This document shows positions 8,652 through 17,724 of a stretch of DNA of 64,000 nt, in pieces. The stretch comes from Methanocorpusculum sp. (GTDB lineage Archaea > Halobacteriota > Methanomicrobia > Methanomicrobiales > Methanocorpusculaceae). The stretch covers positions 62,001 to 126,000 of the forward strand of contig NZ_JAUSPQ010000010.1 in the NCBI RefSeq assembly GCF_030655665.1, in the 5' to 3' direction. The position numbers and the translations under genes were made by a program. The notes beneath the pieces are model-generated. The model was given only the letters and a program-made list of their open reading frames with translations, was not told the origin of the DNA and ran no database searches. Each line of letters begins with the position of its first letter. Within the stretch, counting starts at the first letter, position 1.

Positions 8652-9398
8652 ATGTTATTGAATGGAAAAACGGCGATCATTACGGGTTCAAATCGTGGAA
8701 TAGGTCATACAATTCTTGAGACATTTGCTCGAGAGGGATGCAGTACAATATGGGCTCATGCACGCTGTGAGTCTGTATCTTTTTCAAATGAAGTAAATGT
8801 ATTATCTGAAAAATTTGGGACAGAGATTATCCCCGTTTATTTTGATATGACGGATACGGAATTACTTAGAGAATCTATAAAAAATCTTATCAGATCAAAA
8901 AAAAGGATTGATATTCTGGTAAATAATGCTGGTATTGCACATGGCGGGTTGTTTCAGATGACGCCGGTTCAGCAGATAAAAGATGTATTTGATGTGAATT
9001 TTTTTGCAGGGATGGAAATAACCCAGCTTGTTACACGAATAATGACAAAACAGAAATCAGGATCTATAATTAACATGGCTTCGATATCGGGGATTGATTT
9101 AAAGAAAGGTAATTGTGCATATGGTGTTTCAAAAGCAGCTGTTATTGCCTGGACAAAGACGCTTTCATCAGAATTAGGTTCGTATGGAGTGCGTGTTAAT
9201 GCAGTTGCACCTGGGCTTACGGATACGAGAATGGCGACTTTAATGGAAGAAAATGCGGGAATGGAAATGGTAAACGATTCTGCTTTCAGTAGATTGGGAA
9301 GCCCTCAGGAAATTGCGAATACCGTTTTATTTTTAGCATCAGATTTATCCTCATTTATTAATGGTCAGGTAATCAGAGTAGATGGAGGTCGTAAGTAA
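8652..9398 (+). CDS. Short-chain dehydrogenase/reductase (FabG-like)
   Basis: A 248-residue classical SDR. It has the cofactor loop TGSNRGIG near residue 11, DILVNNAGIAHGG near 91, catalytic Ser in INMASISGID, Tyr and Lys in AYGVSKAAV, and the C-terminal SFINGQVIRVDGG typical of 3-oxoacyl reductase-like enzymes. It starts 5 bp after the LuxC-like stop, in one operon. It would reduce a keto group in the pathway product, plausibly the ketol made by the transketolase. This is inferred from order only; a conventional 3-oxoacyl-ACP reduction is the alternative. Confidence 0.85.
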   Translation: MLLNGKTAIITGSNRGIGHTILETFAREGCSTIWAHARCESVSFSNEVNVLSEKFGTEIIPVYFDMTDTELLRESIKNLIRSKKRIDILVNNAGIAHGGLFQMTPVQQIKDVFDVNFFAGMEITQLVTRIMTKQKSGSIINMASISGIDLKKGNCAYGVSKAAVIAWTKTLSSELGSYGVRVNAVAPGLTDTRMATLMEENAGMEMVNDSAFSRLGSPQEIANTVLFLASDLSSFINGQVIRVDGGRK

Positions 9399-9402
9399 TT
9401 CC

Positions 9403-10233
9403 ATGGATAAGAATGATGTTATAAGCAGATGTACTGCGGCGGCAAAAGAGATGAGAAAAGATGCTCTAACCATGACCTTATGTGCAGGGAATATTGGAGC
9501 TCATGTTGGGGGTGGTCTTTCTATGGTTGAGACTATGGCTGTGTTGTATATGGGGATTATGAAATATGACATTGATATCCCATCAAACGAGCTGCGTGAC
9601 CGTTTTATTCTTAGTAAAGGTCATGGGGTATTAGCCTTGTATACAGCATTAAATCAAGCAGGTTTTATTCCAAAGGAAGATTTGTGGACCTTTAAGATGA
9701 ATGATAGTTATCTCCACGGTCACCCGTCAATGAATCCAGAAATAGGTATTGAGTTCTCAAGTGGGAGTCTCGGTCAGGGTTTATCCCTGGGTGTTGGTGT
9801 ATGTTTAGCCCTCAAAAGAAAAAACAATAACACATCACGGACGTTCGTCTTACTCGGCGATGGGGAATGTGATGAGGGATCAGTATGGGAGGCTGCAGCG
9901 TCTGCATCACACTATAAATTAGATAATCTTGTTGCCATAATCGATAAGAATGGCATCCAATATGATGGACTGACTTCTTCTATCCTCTCAATGGATCCTC
10001 TTGATGAGAAATGGACTGCATTTGGGTGGAATACTTTTGTTGTTGATGGACATGATATCCCACAGTTATATGATGCATTATCTCGTCAGTCGGATAAACC
10101 TCTTGCAATAATTGTTAATACAATAAAGGGAAAAGGTGTGTCATTTATGGAAAACGACCCTAAATGGCATAATTCACGATTAACAAAAGAACAATATGAT
10201 CAAGCTATGAAAGAATTAGGGTGTAATGCATGA
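9403..10233 (+). CDS. Transketolase, N-terminal (thiamine-diphosphate-binding) subunit
   Basis: A 276-residue protein matching the pyrophosphate-binding half of a split transketolase. Visible are ILSKGHGVLALYTAL, the glycine-rich SSGSLGQGLSLGVGVCLAL, the ThDP signature GDGECDEGSVWEAA...NGIQYDG, and NTIKGKGVSFMEN. The ATG at 9382 lies inside the SDR gene; I prefer 9403, since GGAGGT at 9383-9388 could serve as a somewhat distant ribosome site. The stop overlaps the start of the C-terminal subunit (ATGA). Placed after reductases, it may transfer a two-carbon unit onto the aldehyde made by the LuxC-like enzyme. An ordinary pentose role cannot be excluded. Confidence 0.85.
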   Translation: MDKNDVISRCTAAAKEMRKDALTMTLCAGNIGAHVGGGLSMVETMAVLYMGIMKYDIDIPSNELRDRFILSKGHGVLALYTALNQAGFIPKEDLWTFKMNDSYLHGHPSMNPEIGIEFSSGSLGQGLSLGVGVCLALKRKNNNTSRTFVLLGDGECDEGSVWEAAASASHYKLDNLVAIIDKNGIQYDGLTSSILSMDPLDEKWTAFGWNTFVVDGHDIPQLYDALSRQSDKPLAIIVNTIKGKGVSFMENDPKWHNSRLTKEQYDQAMKELGCNA

Positions 10234-11213
10234 CTGAGTATACATCACGCAATATCCGTACCTGGTCAATGCTTGGTTCATGTGGTGCATTTGGAATTGC
10301 TGCCATGGAACTCCCAAATATAGATGATAGATGTGTTGTTCTAACGTCTGATTTATGTACTTATTCCAGTCTTGACAGATTTAAAACAAAATATCCTGAC
10401 CGTTTTTTTAATGTTGGAATTGCTGAGCAGAATATGGTAGGGATTGCCGGTGGTCTTGCAAAAGAGAATTTCATTCCATTTGCTACAACATATGCTACCT
10501 TTGCTGCAACAAGATGTGCTGATCAGGTGCGCGTAAATATGGGTTACATGAAACTTGGGATTAAACTGGTTGGCTTGACAGCTGGTCTCTCGGTTGGAAT
10601 TCTTGGAGCGACTCATATGAGTGTTGAAGATATAGCAGTAATGCGTGCAATTCCAAATATTGTAATATTGTCCCCTGCAGATTGTATGGAATCAATTAAA
10701 GCTGTAATTGCAAGTGCAGAAATAGAATCACCAGTTTATCTCAGATTGTCTGGGACGATGAATAATCCCATTGTATACAAAGAAGATTATAATTTTGAGA
10801 TAGGTAAAGCAATTACACTTCGAGAAGGAGATGATGTTGTCATAATTGCTACGGGAACAATGGTGTACAATTCATGTAGAGCTGCTGAACTTCTGGAAGA
10901 GAAAGGTGTATCATGCAGAGTTATTGATATGCACACAATTAAACCGCTGGATGAAAATGAAGTTCAAAAGGCGTGTAATGCAAAGTTAATTGTCACGGTG
11001 GAGGAGCATAGCATGATCGGTGGACTCGGCGGAGCGGTAGCGGAATGTTTAGCTGGAATGAATAGACATCCTCCATTATTGAGAGTGGGATTGCCGGATA
11101 TATTTATGCATGCGGGAACGTATGAACATTTAGTTGAAAAATGTGGTTTATGTCCCCCATCGATTAGTGACAGTATCTTTCAATATCTGCAATCTGAACA
11201 CTGTAATAGATGA
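10230..11213 (+). CDS. Transketolase, C-terminal (pyrimidine-binding) subunit
   Basis: A 327-residue partner of the preceding gene. It contains the pyrimidine-binding signature FNVGIAEQNMVGIAGGLA with the catalytic Glu, TYATFAATRCADQVRVN, ILGATHMSVEDIAVMRAIPN and the C-terminal domain from GDDVVIIATGTMVYNSC through VTVEEHSMIGGLGG. The start overlaps the N-terminal subunit stop by 4 bp, so the two should be made in equal amounts. Codon use is AT-rich like the rest of the cluster. Confidence 0.85.
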   Translation: MTEYTSRNIRTWSMLGSCGAFGIAAMELPNIDDRCVVLTSDLCTYSSLDRFKTKYPDRFFNVGIAEQNMVGIAGGLAKENFIPFATTYATFAATRCADQVRVNMGYMKLGIKLVGLTAGLSVGILGATHMSVEDIAVMRAIPNIVILSPADCMESIKAVIASAEIESPVYLRLSGTMNNPIVYKEDYNFEIGKAITLREGDDVVIIATGTMVYNSCRAAELLEEKGVSCRVIDMHTIKPLDENEVQKACNAKLIVTVEEHSMIGGLGGAVAECLAGMNRHPPLLRVGLPDIFMHAGTYEHLVEKCGLCPPSISDSIFQYLQSEHCNR

Positions 11214-11230
11214 TTCATTAATGTTCACGT

Positions 11231-12379
11231 ATGAAGATAATAACAATTTACAATAATGATTTACTTGAACCTCTCTTGGATAAAATGGCGAAGTTAACAA
11301 CTGAGGGATTTGGAGATAGTGTTGAATTATGGAGAAAAAGATTTGCTTATTGGTGGAAGGATAACCCCTATCTTACGGATGACATGCCTGCATGTTGGAT
11401 AATTTCTAACGATGAAATGGATGAAATATTTGGGTTTCATGCAAGCATACCTATTTTATTTCAACATGGTGATAAGAAACTTCTTGCTGCGGGAAGTGGG
11501 ACTTTTTATGTGACTCCATCAGCAAGAGGTGCGTTAAGTACTGCTTTAGGGATTCAACCATCACGGCATAAATATGTTGATGTTATGATTTCTACAACAA
11601 CAAATGCCCTATCACATAAAATGATTTGCTCAATGGGGTATCGCCGTGTAGGAAATATGGATACAATTACGAATTACATGATAATTGTATGTTGCAGAGA
11701 TTTTCTCTCAATGATCTCGTATTTGGCAAATCACTTTATGATATCTGAAACGGGAATGCGTAAAAAACTCTTATCCATAATGCAGGCATCATGTAATGCT
11801 ATATCTAGAGTAATTCCAAAAAGGAAGATAAAGAGTGTCCCAGCTCTTACGTCATCAACAACCCATTATCTCCACATATGCCACGATTCATCCGCCTTCA
11901 TGCAGTATCTCCACCTCCACAAAAAAGGTGACACCATCGAACTCTCCAAAGACAAAACCACCCTTGACTGGATCCTCTTCTCACCTGAAGTACAGGCTCT
12001 CCTTCACCGGACAACCGCACAGATATTCACCAAAACCGGAGAATACTGCGGATACTTCATCTACGACATCCAGCACGTTGGAAAAGACACGACCCTTCGC
12101 ATACGCGAACTCCAGCTCCTGAAACCTGAAGATGCCGTCATAAAACTCATCCTCAAACACGCAAAGATCGAAGCGAAAAATGCAGGCTGTGCGGCGGTCT
12201 ATTCCGGTCTGCAGAACCCCGACCCTGCAGTCGACAAACTCCTGCATAAACACATACTCCTGTCTCTTAAAACCGACAACAGATATTATGTTAAATTCCG
12301 GAAAAATGTGATCACTGATGTCGACCCTTACAGTATCTATGTTCCATCTGATCTGGATCCTGATGTGGGATTTATCTGA
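11231..12379 (+). CDS. GNAT-like acyltransferase, composition-mosaic gene
   Basis: A 382-residue protein whose layout (residues 1-150 with LTTEGFGDSVELWRKRF, WIISNDEMDEIFGFHASIPI and FYVTPSARG; a second alpha/beta part near residues 260-350) suggests one or two GNAT/FemAB-type acyltransferase domains. I cannot name a family member. It begins 17 bp after the transketolase and is probably the last operon gene, perhaps acylating an amino sugar. The base composition changes abruptly near 11835: before it, third codon positions are A/T-rich; after it, they are strongly C-rich. The gene may be a fusion or recombination product. Confidence 0.55.
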   Translation: MKIITIYNNDLLEPLLDKMAKLTTEGFGDSVELWRKRFAYWWKDNPYLTDDMPACWIISNDEMDEIFGFHASIPILFQHGDKKLLAAGSGTFYVTPSARGALSTALGIQPSRHKYVDVMISTTTNALSHKMICSMGYRRVGNMDTITNYMIIVCCRDFLSMISYLANHFMISETGMRKKLLSIMQASCNAISRVIPKRKIKSVPALTSSTTHYLHICHDSSAFMQYLHLHKKGDTIELSKDKTTLDWILFSPEVQALLHRTTAQIFTKTGEYCGYFIYDIQHVGKDTTLRIRELQLLKPEDAVIKLILKHAKIEAKNAGCAAVYSGLQNPDPAVDKLLHKHILLSLKTDNRYYVKFRKNVITDVDPYSIYVPSDLDPDVGFI

Positions 12380-12390
12380 ACAGCACCCGA

Positions 12391-13326
12391 TTATTTTTTC
12401 CGGAATATATTCATCACATATTTCACAAAATACAGCGGCATGCGCAGACTGTACTCGGCCGCATTCCCGTCGATCACCGCCATATCCCTGCTGGACGAAA
12501 ACGTATGAAACGCCTTTGCATACGGTGCATACCCGGGCAGGATCGATACGACCGACTCAGAAAACTCCTCGCGTGTTAACGTGTCGATGCGCATAATGGC
12601 GAGCTCTCCGCCATAGGTACGTGAACAGTCCTGTGTCGGGCGGTAGAGGACCCCCTCGTGAACAAACGGCCTTCCTCCGTCACGTGCAATAGACGTGTCA
12701 TAGAGAATAGGATTCATCGGATGCGGCGTCCATGTGCCAAGCGGATCCTCCGCATACCATATCTCGAGTTTTTGCTCAGCATCCCGATGCAGAGAAGAAT
12801 ACGGCGTTACAAACAGCCACCAAAGACCCCCGTGATGGAAGATCACCGGGTCGATCCCTTGGTAATCCGGAAGAACAACTGCTGCCTTCTCCCAGCGGTC
12901 AGGGCTTCCATCCGCACGGTAAACTGCTAACTCGCCGGACTGGAAGTTCTCAGGGATCATATAAAGCCCTCCCTCATACTCAAAAAGATACGGATAGGAA
13001 AAATGAGTTTCTCCCTCAAGAGCCGTATGCACGTACGGCTCGATGTCCTCTGCATGCCTGCAGACGTCAGCGGCAGACACATAGGAAATTATCCCGGTTC
13101 CGCGTTTCGACTCCCAGTTTTCAAAAAAAATCAGGGGTTCGCCGAAATAGCGGGTTATAAAACAGTCGGCATAGAAGTTGTACTTGTCCTGCGGCTTGAA
13201 CCAGAGGATATGTTGAAATCGTTTATGTAAAATATCGCCGGGAGCATAATCGGGGATAAGCCCAATGGCCCAGCGTGGATTTACGAGTGTTTTTCTTGCA
13301 TCATCAAGGGGTTTTGGAAGCATCAT
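12391..13326 (-). CDS. Beta-propeller protein like the N-terminal domain of glucosamine inositolphosphorylceramide transferase (GINT1)
   Basis: A 311-residue protein made of repeated blade-like segments: HFSYPYLFEYEGGLYMIPEN, GIDPVIFHHGGLWWLFVTP, DGGRPFVHEGVLYRPTQDCS and YGGELAIMRI. This resembles the GH43-like five-bladed propeller of the GINT1 N-terminal family (family knowledge, from memory). No signal peptide is seen, so a cytosolic role in glycan assembly or modification is likely. It is convergent with the acyltransferase-like gene (11 bp gap) and co-oriented with the GT2 gene at 13639. The catalytic role is unknown. Confidence 0.6.
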   Translation of the reverse strand: MMLPKPLDDARKTLVNPRWAIGLIPDYAPGDILHKRFQHILWFKPQDKYNFYADCFITRYFGEPLIFFENWESKRGTGIISYVSAADVCRHAEDIEPYVHTALEGETHFSYPYLFEYEGGLYMIPENFQSGELAVYRADGSPDRWEKAAVVLPDYQGIDPVIFHHGGLWWLFVTPYSSLHRDAEQKLEIWYAEDPLGTWTPHPMNPILYDTSIARDGGRPFVHEGVLYRPTQDCSRTYGGELAIMRIDTLTREEFSESVVSILPGYAPYAKAFHTFSSSRDMAVIDGNAAEYSLRMPLYFVKYVMNIFRKK

Positions 13327-13638
13327 CTGCGGGGTCTCCGATATTCTGAACGCAGATCTTCAAGCAGCGCAACAACAATGAAGAGATCATGCAGCTTAAA
13401 TGAAGAAACACAGTATTCAGTTTTGATTATTCTCAATAGATATTGACCGCGAAATTTATAAAAGAGAGCCGTCATTGGATGCTGTACTATGTGATATCAT
13501 AAATCAGCTCGATACATCCTGCTTACAAAAACAGAAATCGAACAGCATTTCCAAAAGCAGGATTGGGTGCTTTACATCACCGGACAATGGAGCAAAGCAT
13601 GATGATTGCCGAATAGGGTCCGGGCACGATATATATTG
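13327..13638. other. 312-bp intergenic region, no gene recognised
   Basis: AT-rich in the middle with a TATA-like stretch (AATTTATAAAAG near 13454-13465, readable on either strand) that could serve the propeller gene to its left. No RNA gene or repeat unit recognised. Confidence 0.4.
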
Positions 13639-14598
13639 TCACTCCCTCCCCACCATCTGTATCATCTGCGCCACCGCATACAAAATCACCGCAACACAGC
13701 AGAGCAGCATCCCCATCATCAGCATCATCATCGAGACGAGTGTGATCGTCGGGGACCAGGCGCCGGTCTGCACTGAAATCAAAAGCGCCTGATAGGCGAG
13801 AAAGACCCCGATGATCAGAATGATCAGCCCGGGGATCCCGAACGCCGTCACCGGCCGCCTGATCGTTACAAATCGTAACACATTCATCAGGACCGTGATC
13901 CCGTGCCTGAACGGATTCTGCGAGCTCGTGCCGTCGATATCATACCGCACTTTGATCGGGATCTCCCCGACCTTCAGACGGTGATCGCTCATCTGCACAA
14001 GGATCTCGGAGCCGGCAGACATGCCTTTTCCCGACGGATGGATCACCATATACGCACTCTTCGCATATGCCCGGTAGCCGCACTGCGAATCGCTCACGCG
14101 GATGTTTCCGGCTGCCATCAGCGTTGCACGGTCGAGAACCTTCATCCCGAGCTTCCGGTAACCGGGAATCATATCCTTACTTGACGTCTCCAGAAACCGT
14201 GAGCCGATGACAACATCATACCCCTCCATGATCTTTTCAACGAACCGGGGAACATCCTTCGGGTCGTGCTGACCGTCGGAGTCGATGATGATCAGAATAT
14301 CAGGCTTGTATTTCTGTGCAGTCAGAAAGATCGTACGCAGAGCCCCGCCGTATCCCTGATTGATCCGGTGACGGATAACGACCGCACCAGCCTCTTCAGC
14401 AGCAGCTATGGTATTGTCCTTCGATCCGTCATCTACGACAACGACCACGTCAGCAAACGGCTTCACAGCAGCAACTGTGGCGCCCACACGATCCTGCTCG
14501 TTATAGGCAGGCATCGCAACCATTACGGAAGGCTTTTCAGAGAGGGGGTCCTGACTGGGTATAGAAAAATGAGAAGTTGTTGTATCGTTGTTGGCCAC
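13639..14598 (-). CDS. Glycosyltransferase family 2, dolichyl-phosphate-sugar synthase type with C-terminal membrane anchor
   Basis: A 319-residue GT-A enzyme expected to move a sugar from a nucleotide onto dolichyl phosphate at the cytoplasmic membrane face. The N-terminal catalytic domain has VMVAMPAYNEQDRVG, VVVVVDDGSKDNT, INQGYGGALRTIFL and the metal-binding DSDGQHDPKDV, then VIGSRFLE and DSQCGYRAYAK. Two membrane spans close the protein: FGIPGLIILIIGVFLAYQAL and LVSMMMLMMGMLLCCVAVIL. This layout matches DPM1/AglJ-like enzymes of archaeal N-glycosylation, though the sugar is unknown. Confidence 0.88.
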   Translation of the reverse strand: MANNDTTTSHFSIPSQDPLSEKPSVMVAMPAYNEQDRVGATVAAVKPFADVVVVVDDGSKDNTIAAAEEAGAVVIRHRINQGYGGALRTIFLTAQKYKPDILIIIDSDGQHDPKDVPRFVEKIMEGYDVVIGSRFLETSSKDMIPGYRKLGMKVLDRATLMAAGNIRVSDSQCGYRAYAKSAYMVIHPSGKGMSAGSEILVQMSDHRLKVGEIPIKVRYDIDGTSSQNPFRHGITVLMNVLRFVTIRRPVTAFGIPGLIILIIGVFLAYQALLISVQTGAWSPTITLVSMMMLMMGMLLCCVAVILYAVAQMIQMVGRE

Positions 14599-15141
14599 AC
14601 TACCACCATTGTGTATCTCTCACTATAGGAATACATAGGTATTTGTGCTTCGATGAGGGTTATATTTCACGGTAGGCGGGCTCTGCTTGGCTCCGCTCTG
14701 ATGCTTCATTTTGATTGGGATGCTGAACCTTCGAAGAAACACGAAGACGAAGAAACTGAATGGAGCGACGAAGACCATCTCCATCCGGAAAAGAAGACAG
14801 CGGCTCCGGCGCTGCGTTGTCAGAGCGCTGTTAGAGGAGGAAGAGGAGGGAAGGGGGTGCAGATGCGTGATGGAGCACCATGCATGGATTGTAGAGAGGA
14901 TACAGGCGGGTGTGGATGGATGAAAAACCGCGTTTGCATGGCTACGCCTTGCTCTCCGCGCCGATTCGCTCTCTGACTTGGGATGAGAACCATCACTTGA
15001 AGTCAGGAGAGTATATGGCTGGGTGTGGATGGATGAGATAAAACCAACCGCGAATCGAATCCACACAAATATCACATACATTCAATCTGAGCACCCCACT
15101 CTTGATGAACTACCTTGCAACACACAGGGACCCCAGCAAAT
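14599..15141. other. Non-coding region with decayed repeat fragments
   Basis: No convincing gene. Two related fragments (near 14907-14935 and 15020-15055) share GGGTGTGGATGGATGA followed by an 'accgcg' word, and resemble the D unit of the composite repeats at 53 and 57 kb. The word GCGCCGATTCGC at about 14958 also occurs in D. This looks like the worn edge of the composite repeat that follows. Confidence 0.45.
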
Positions 15142-15540
15142 AGGATACTCCACCGCGGGACGCTCCGCGCCGGAGTCGCGTCCCCGCACCCCGAATAAAA
15201 AAAGAGTTCGCACTATTCCCCTATTAAAAACAGAAGAACTTCCTTTCCTCCGCCCCTGTCCCCCTTTTCGTGCATTTCGTTGATTTTGGTGGCTTTCACG
15301 TGGGGGACGGGGGAGGGTTCTTCAGGGGTCAACCCGGCTGATTCTTTCTTTTTCGTGTTTTCGGGGATTTTTCGTGAATTTCGTGTGATGGAGATATGCA
15401 TCTACACTTTCTAATACATGAACTCGACGTACACCCAAAAAAAGAGATTCTGCACCCTTGTATATTTCGCGCCGATTCGCGGTTGGTTTTTTCTCATACA
15501 TCCACACCAAGTCATCTCCCTTCCGAATTGGATTCACACC
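15142..15540 (+). repeat. Composite interspersed repeat, copy 1 (units A-B-C-tail)
   Basis: Unit A (15142-15200) has the GC-rich palindromic core CCACCGCGGGACGCTCCGCG and ends CCCCGCACCCC. Unit B (15241-15312) contains CCGCCCCTGTCCCCC, TTTCGTTGATTTTGGTGG and GGGGGACGGGGGAGG. Unit C (15345-15395) contains TTTCGTGTTTTCG and GTGAATTTCGTGTGATGGA. A tail with GCGCCGATTCGCGGTTGG follows (from about 15478). The same units in the same order occur at 46.0 and 57.3 kb and, inverted, at 52.8-53.5 kb. The copy abuts the AT-rich gene at 15556. Confidence 0.8.
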
Positions 15541-15555
15541 AACACCCCGTAACTC

Positions 15556-16131
15556 CTATTCTATAGTAACATTCACCTTATGTAATCTGGATTTCAAATC
15601 ATCAAGATTCCAGATCGTCTCAGCCTCCACATTATAAAGCGGATTATAATCAGGATCATCTTCAAGGTCTAATATACCGCTGACTTCTTCCCACCTCAAA
15701 AACAACGCACGACCATAATTATCAAGATTCTGCTTTTGACGTTTTAAGTCTTCAAGCTCACATTCCAAATTCTCAATTTTTAACTGAATGGCGTCTGCTT
15801 TTACGTATTTTTCATTCAACAGTGAATCATACTTTTCTGCCTTGATTTTACGTGAATCTTCTGTGTCGCCATCTTCAACACCTTTGAATTGTTCAAGCCA
15901 TTTCAGTGAATCTGCATCATCCAGTAGCTCCTCGATTTCACATTTAATATCATACAATTCTTTGGAAGAGTGGCGATGTCTATCCACTTCTTTAAGTGAA
16001 GCAGTACCCCCATTCCCTCTAAATATATCATCCATATTTGATTCCAAAAGTCTTTTCTTCTTTTCGTATAGTAAAATCAATGCAGAAATATAACAGAGAA
16101 CTTTATCGGAAGGTGACTGTGTATCGGTCAT
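15556..16131 (-). CDS. Hypothetical coiled-coil protein
   Basis: An unrecognised acidic and lysine-rich protein of 191 residues from the ATG at 16131 (MTDTQSPSD); an earlier ATG at 16164 would add 11 residues. Residues about 60-140 are rich in charged heptads (YDIKCEIEELLDDADSL, KADAIQLKIENLECELEDL) and should form a coiled coil. No catalytic motif, signal peptide or membrane span is seen. It is AT-rich compared with core genes and sits directly beside composite repeat copy 1, as expected of accessory cargo. Confidence 0.6.
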   Translation of the reverse strand: MTDTQSPSDKVLCYISALILLYEKKKRLLESNMDDIFRGNGGTASLKEVDRHRHSSKELYDIKCEIEELLDDADSLKWLEQFKGVEDGDTEDSRKIKAEKYDSLLNEKYVKADAIQLKIENLECELEDLKRQKQNLDNYGRALFLRWEEVSGILDLEDDPDYNPLYNVEAETIWNLDDLKSRLHKVNVTIE

Positions 16132-16382
16132 AACAGGTAGTTGTTTGTGTAAGATAAAATACATCTTGGTTGAATATCAGAATCTTAAATGAGAGAATTG
16201 TCACAGCCCTCATTATGTGTATTATCATGTATATTTTCAGGGATAAAAGCAGTTCAAATTCCCTCGACGGATCATACCCATGACCTTGGAAATAGCTATT
16301 TGAGGCTGTAAAACCAACATACTATACAACGAAAGCAGCACCTGAATGCCTGCATGCTGCCGGGTCTTTTTCTGTGATCACC

Positions 16383-17372
16383 ATGACCGACACCTTTGAA
16401 AAATGCAGATATTATAAAAAACGAATAGACGCATTACGTCCATTCCCTCCGGAAACACTCGCCTCATTAAAAAAATACTTCCGTGTAGGTCTCACCTACA
16501 CCAGCAATGCAATAGAAGGAAACAGTCTTACCGAATCGGAAACAAAGGTCCTCATAGAAGACGGACTCACCGTCAGCGGCAAGCCTCTGCGTGATATCTA
16601 TGAAACACTCGGCCATGCCAAAGCATACGGATACATCTACGACATCCTTTCAGCCAAAACAATAACCGAAGACCATATCAAAACACTCCACCGGTTGTTC
16701 TATGACCAGATAGACACAGGCAATGCAGGCATCTACAGGAAAGAGCGTGTTGTTGTCACCGGCAGTCATTATCCCTTGCCAAAACCGGAGCAGATCCCGG
16801 AAAAAATGAAAGAATACATCCATTGGTTCAATGCACATGAAAAAACCACGGATCCGGTCCGATTTGCAGCATTGTCCCACCAGAGATTCGTCTTCATCCA
16901 TCCGTTCATCGACGGCAACGGACGGGTCGCAAGACTCATCATGAACCTCGCATTATTACGTGCAGGATATCAGATCTGCATTATTCCACCGATACTGCGG
17001 CATGAATACGTCGAATCCCTCGAACTCGCTCATAAAGATACAAAACCCTTCATCGAATTCATCGCCGGCAGGATCATCGAAACGGAAAAGGATATCCTGA
17101 GATTATTTGGAGAGTCAACAACACTGGATGAAGGTGCAAAGCAGATAAATGAAGGTGCAAATCCGAAGGTCAGCCTGGAAAATGAAGGAGTAAATTCAGT
17201 ATGCAGACTCATAACCGGGCAGCCGGGCCTCAATACCAGGGATTTGGCTGAACTGACAGGTAAGAGCAGATCCAGTGTTGAACGGTATATCCGTATTCTC
17301 AAAGCAAACGGCAGAATCGAGTTCCGGGGTGCTGCAAAAAACGGCGGGTATTATCCGCTGATCGATAAATGA
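16383..17372 (+). CDS. Fic-domain protein with N-terminal inhibitory motif and C-terminal winged helix
   Basis: Predicted nucleotidyl (AMP) transferase that modifies hydroxyl side chains of a target protein. The complete Fic motif HPFIDGNGRVARLI lies near residue 173 from the ATG at 16383; a GTG at 16374 would add three residues. Upstream, SNAIEGNSLT near residue 41 matches the (S/T)xxxE(G/N) inhibitory helix that blocks ATP, so activity should be self-restrained. HYPLPKPEQIPEKM is the Fic flap region. The C-terminal 70 residues (LITGQPGLNTRDLAELTGKS...) look like a winged helix, so it may bind DNA and regulate its own gene. A degenerate repeat (DEGAKQINEGANPK) links the two parts. The target is unknown. 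Confidence 0.88.
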   Translation: MTDTFEKCRYYKKRIDALRPFPPETLASLKKYFRVGLTYTSNAIEGNSLTESETKVLIEDGLTVSGKPLRDIYETLGHAKAYGYIYDILSAKTITEDHIKTLHRLFYDQIDTGNAGIYRKERVVVTGSHYPLPKPEQIPEKMKEYIHWFNAHEKTTDPVRFAALSHQRFVFIHPFIDGNGRVARLIMNLALLRAGYQICIIPPILRHEYVESLELAHKDTKPFIEFIAGRIIETEKDILRLFGESTTLDEGAKQINEGANPKVSLENEGVNSVCRLITGQPGLNTRDLAELTGKSRSSVERYIRILKANGRIEFRGAAKNGGYYPLIDK

Positions 17373-17466
17373 GCGACCGCCTGGCCTGCGACCGTAAGGA
17401 ATAAGAAGCCTGTTTTGTAGGGAACGGGTTGATGGGCGAATGCTCGGGTGAAACGTTCGGAAAAAA

Positions 17467-17724
17467 TCAGGGCTGCGTTCCCTCAATGATTTTCCGGATC
17501 TTTATCTGGATCTCCGGCGACTCAAGAGCCTCCATGAACCGGGAGGTGAGAGTATCAACACTCATCTCTCTCCGGGTCATATCTGCAACTACGAGTGAGG
17601 TCATATAATCGCTGATCGATGTGAACGGGGTGTCATCTCCCTGACATAACTCCTTGATTTTGCGGTAATACTCCGGACTGATCCGAAACCCTATCTGCTC
17701 CTTTTTGCTTTCGATCGTGACCAT
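17467..17724 (-). CDS. Small putative regulator (ribbon-helix-helix-like)
   Basis: An 85-residue protein. The segment KKEQIGFRISPEYYRKIKEL followed by TSISDYMTSLVVADMTRR resembles a strand-helix-helix DNA-binding fold with a long C-terminal tail. This is only a fold guess; no family is named. It lies convergent with the Fic gene and divergent from the pRiA4b-like gene at 17926. It might control one of these, but nothing in the sequence proves it. Confidence 0.5.
   Translation of the reverse strand: MVTIESKKEQIGFRISPEYYRKIKELCQGDDTPFTSISDYMTSLVVADMTRREMSVDTLTSRFMEALESPEIQIKIRKIIEGTQP

Noticed and set aside
14623-15081. 152-codon minus-strand frame in the repeat-rich gap
   Set aside because: Low-complexity, Ser/Arg-rich, with no family homology, and it covers decayed repeat fragments.
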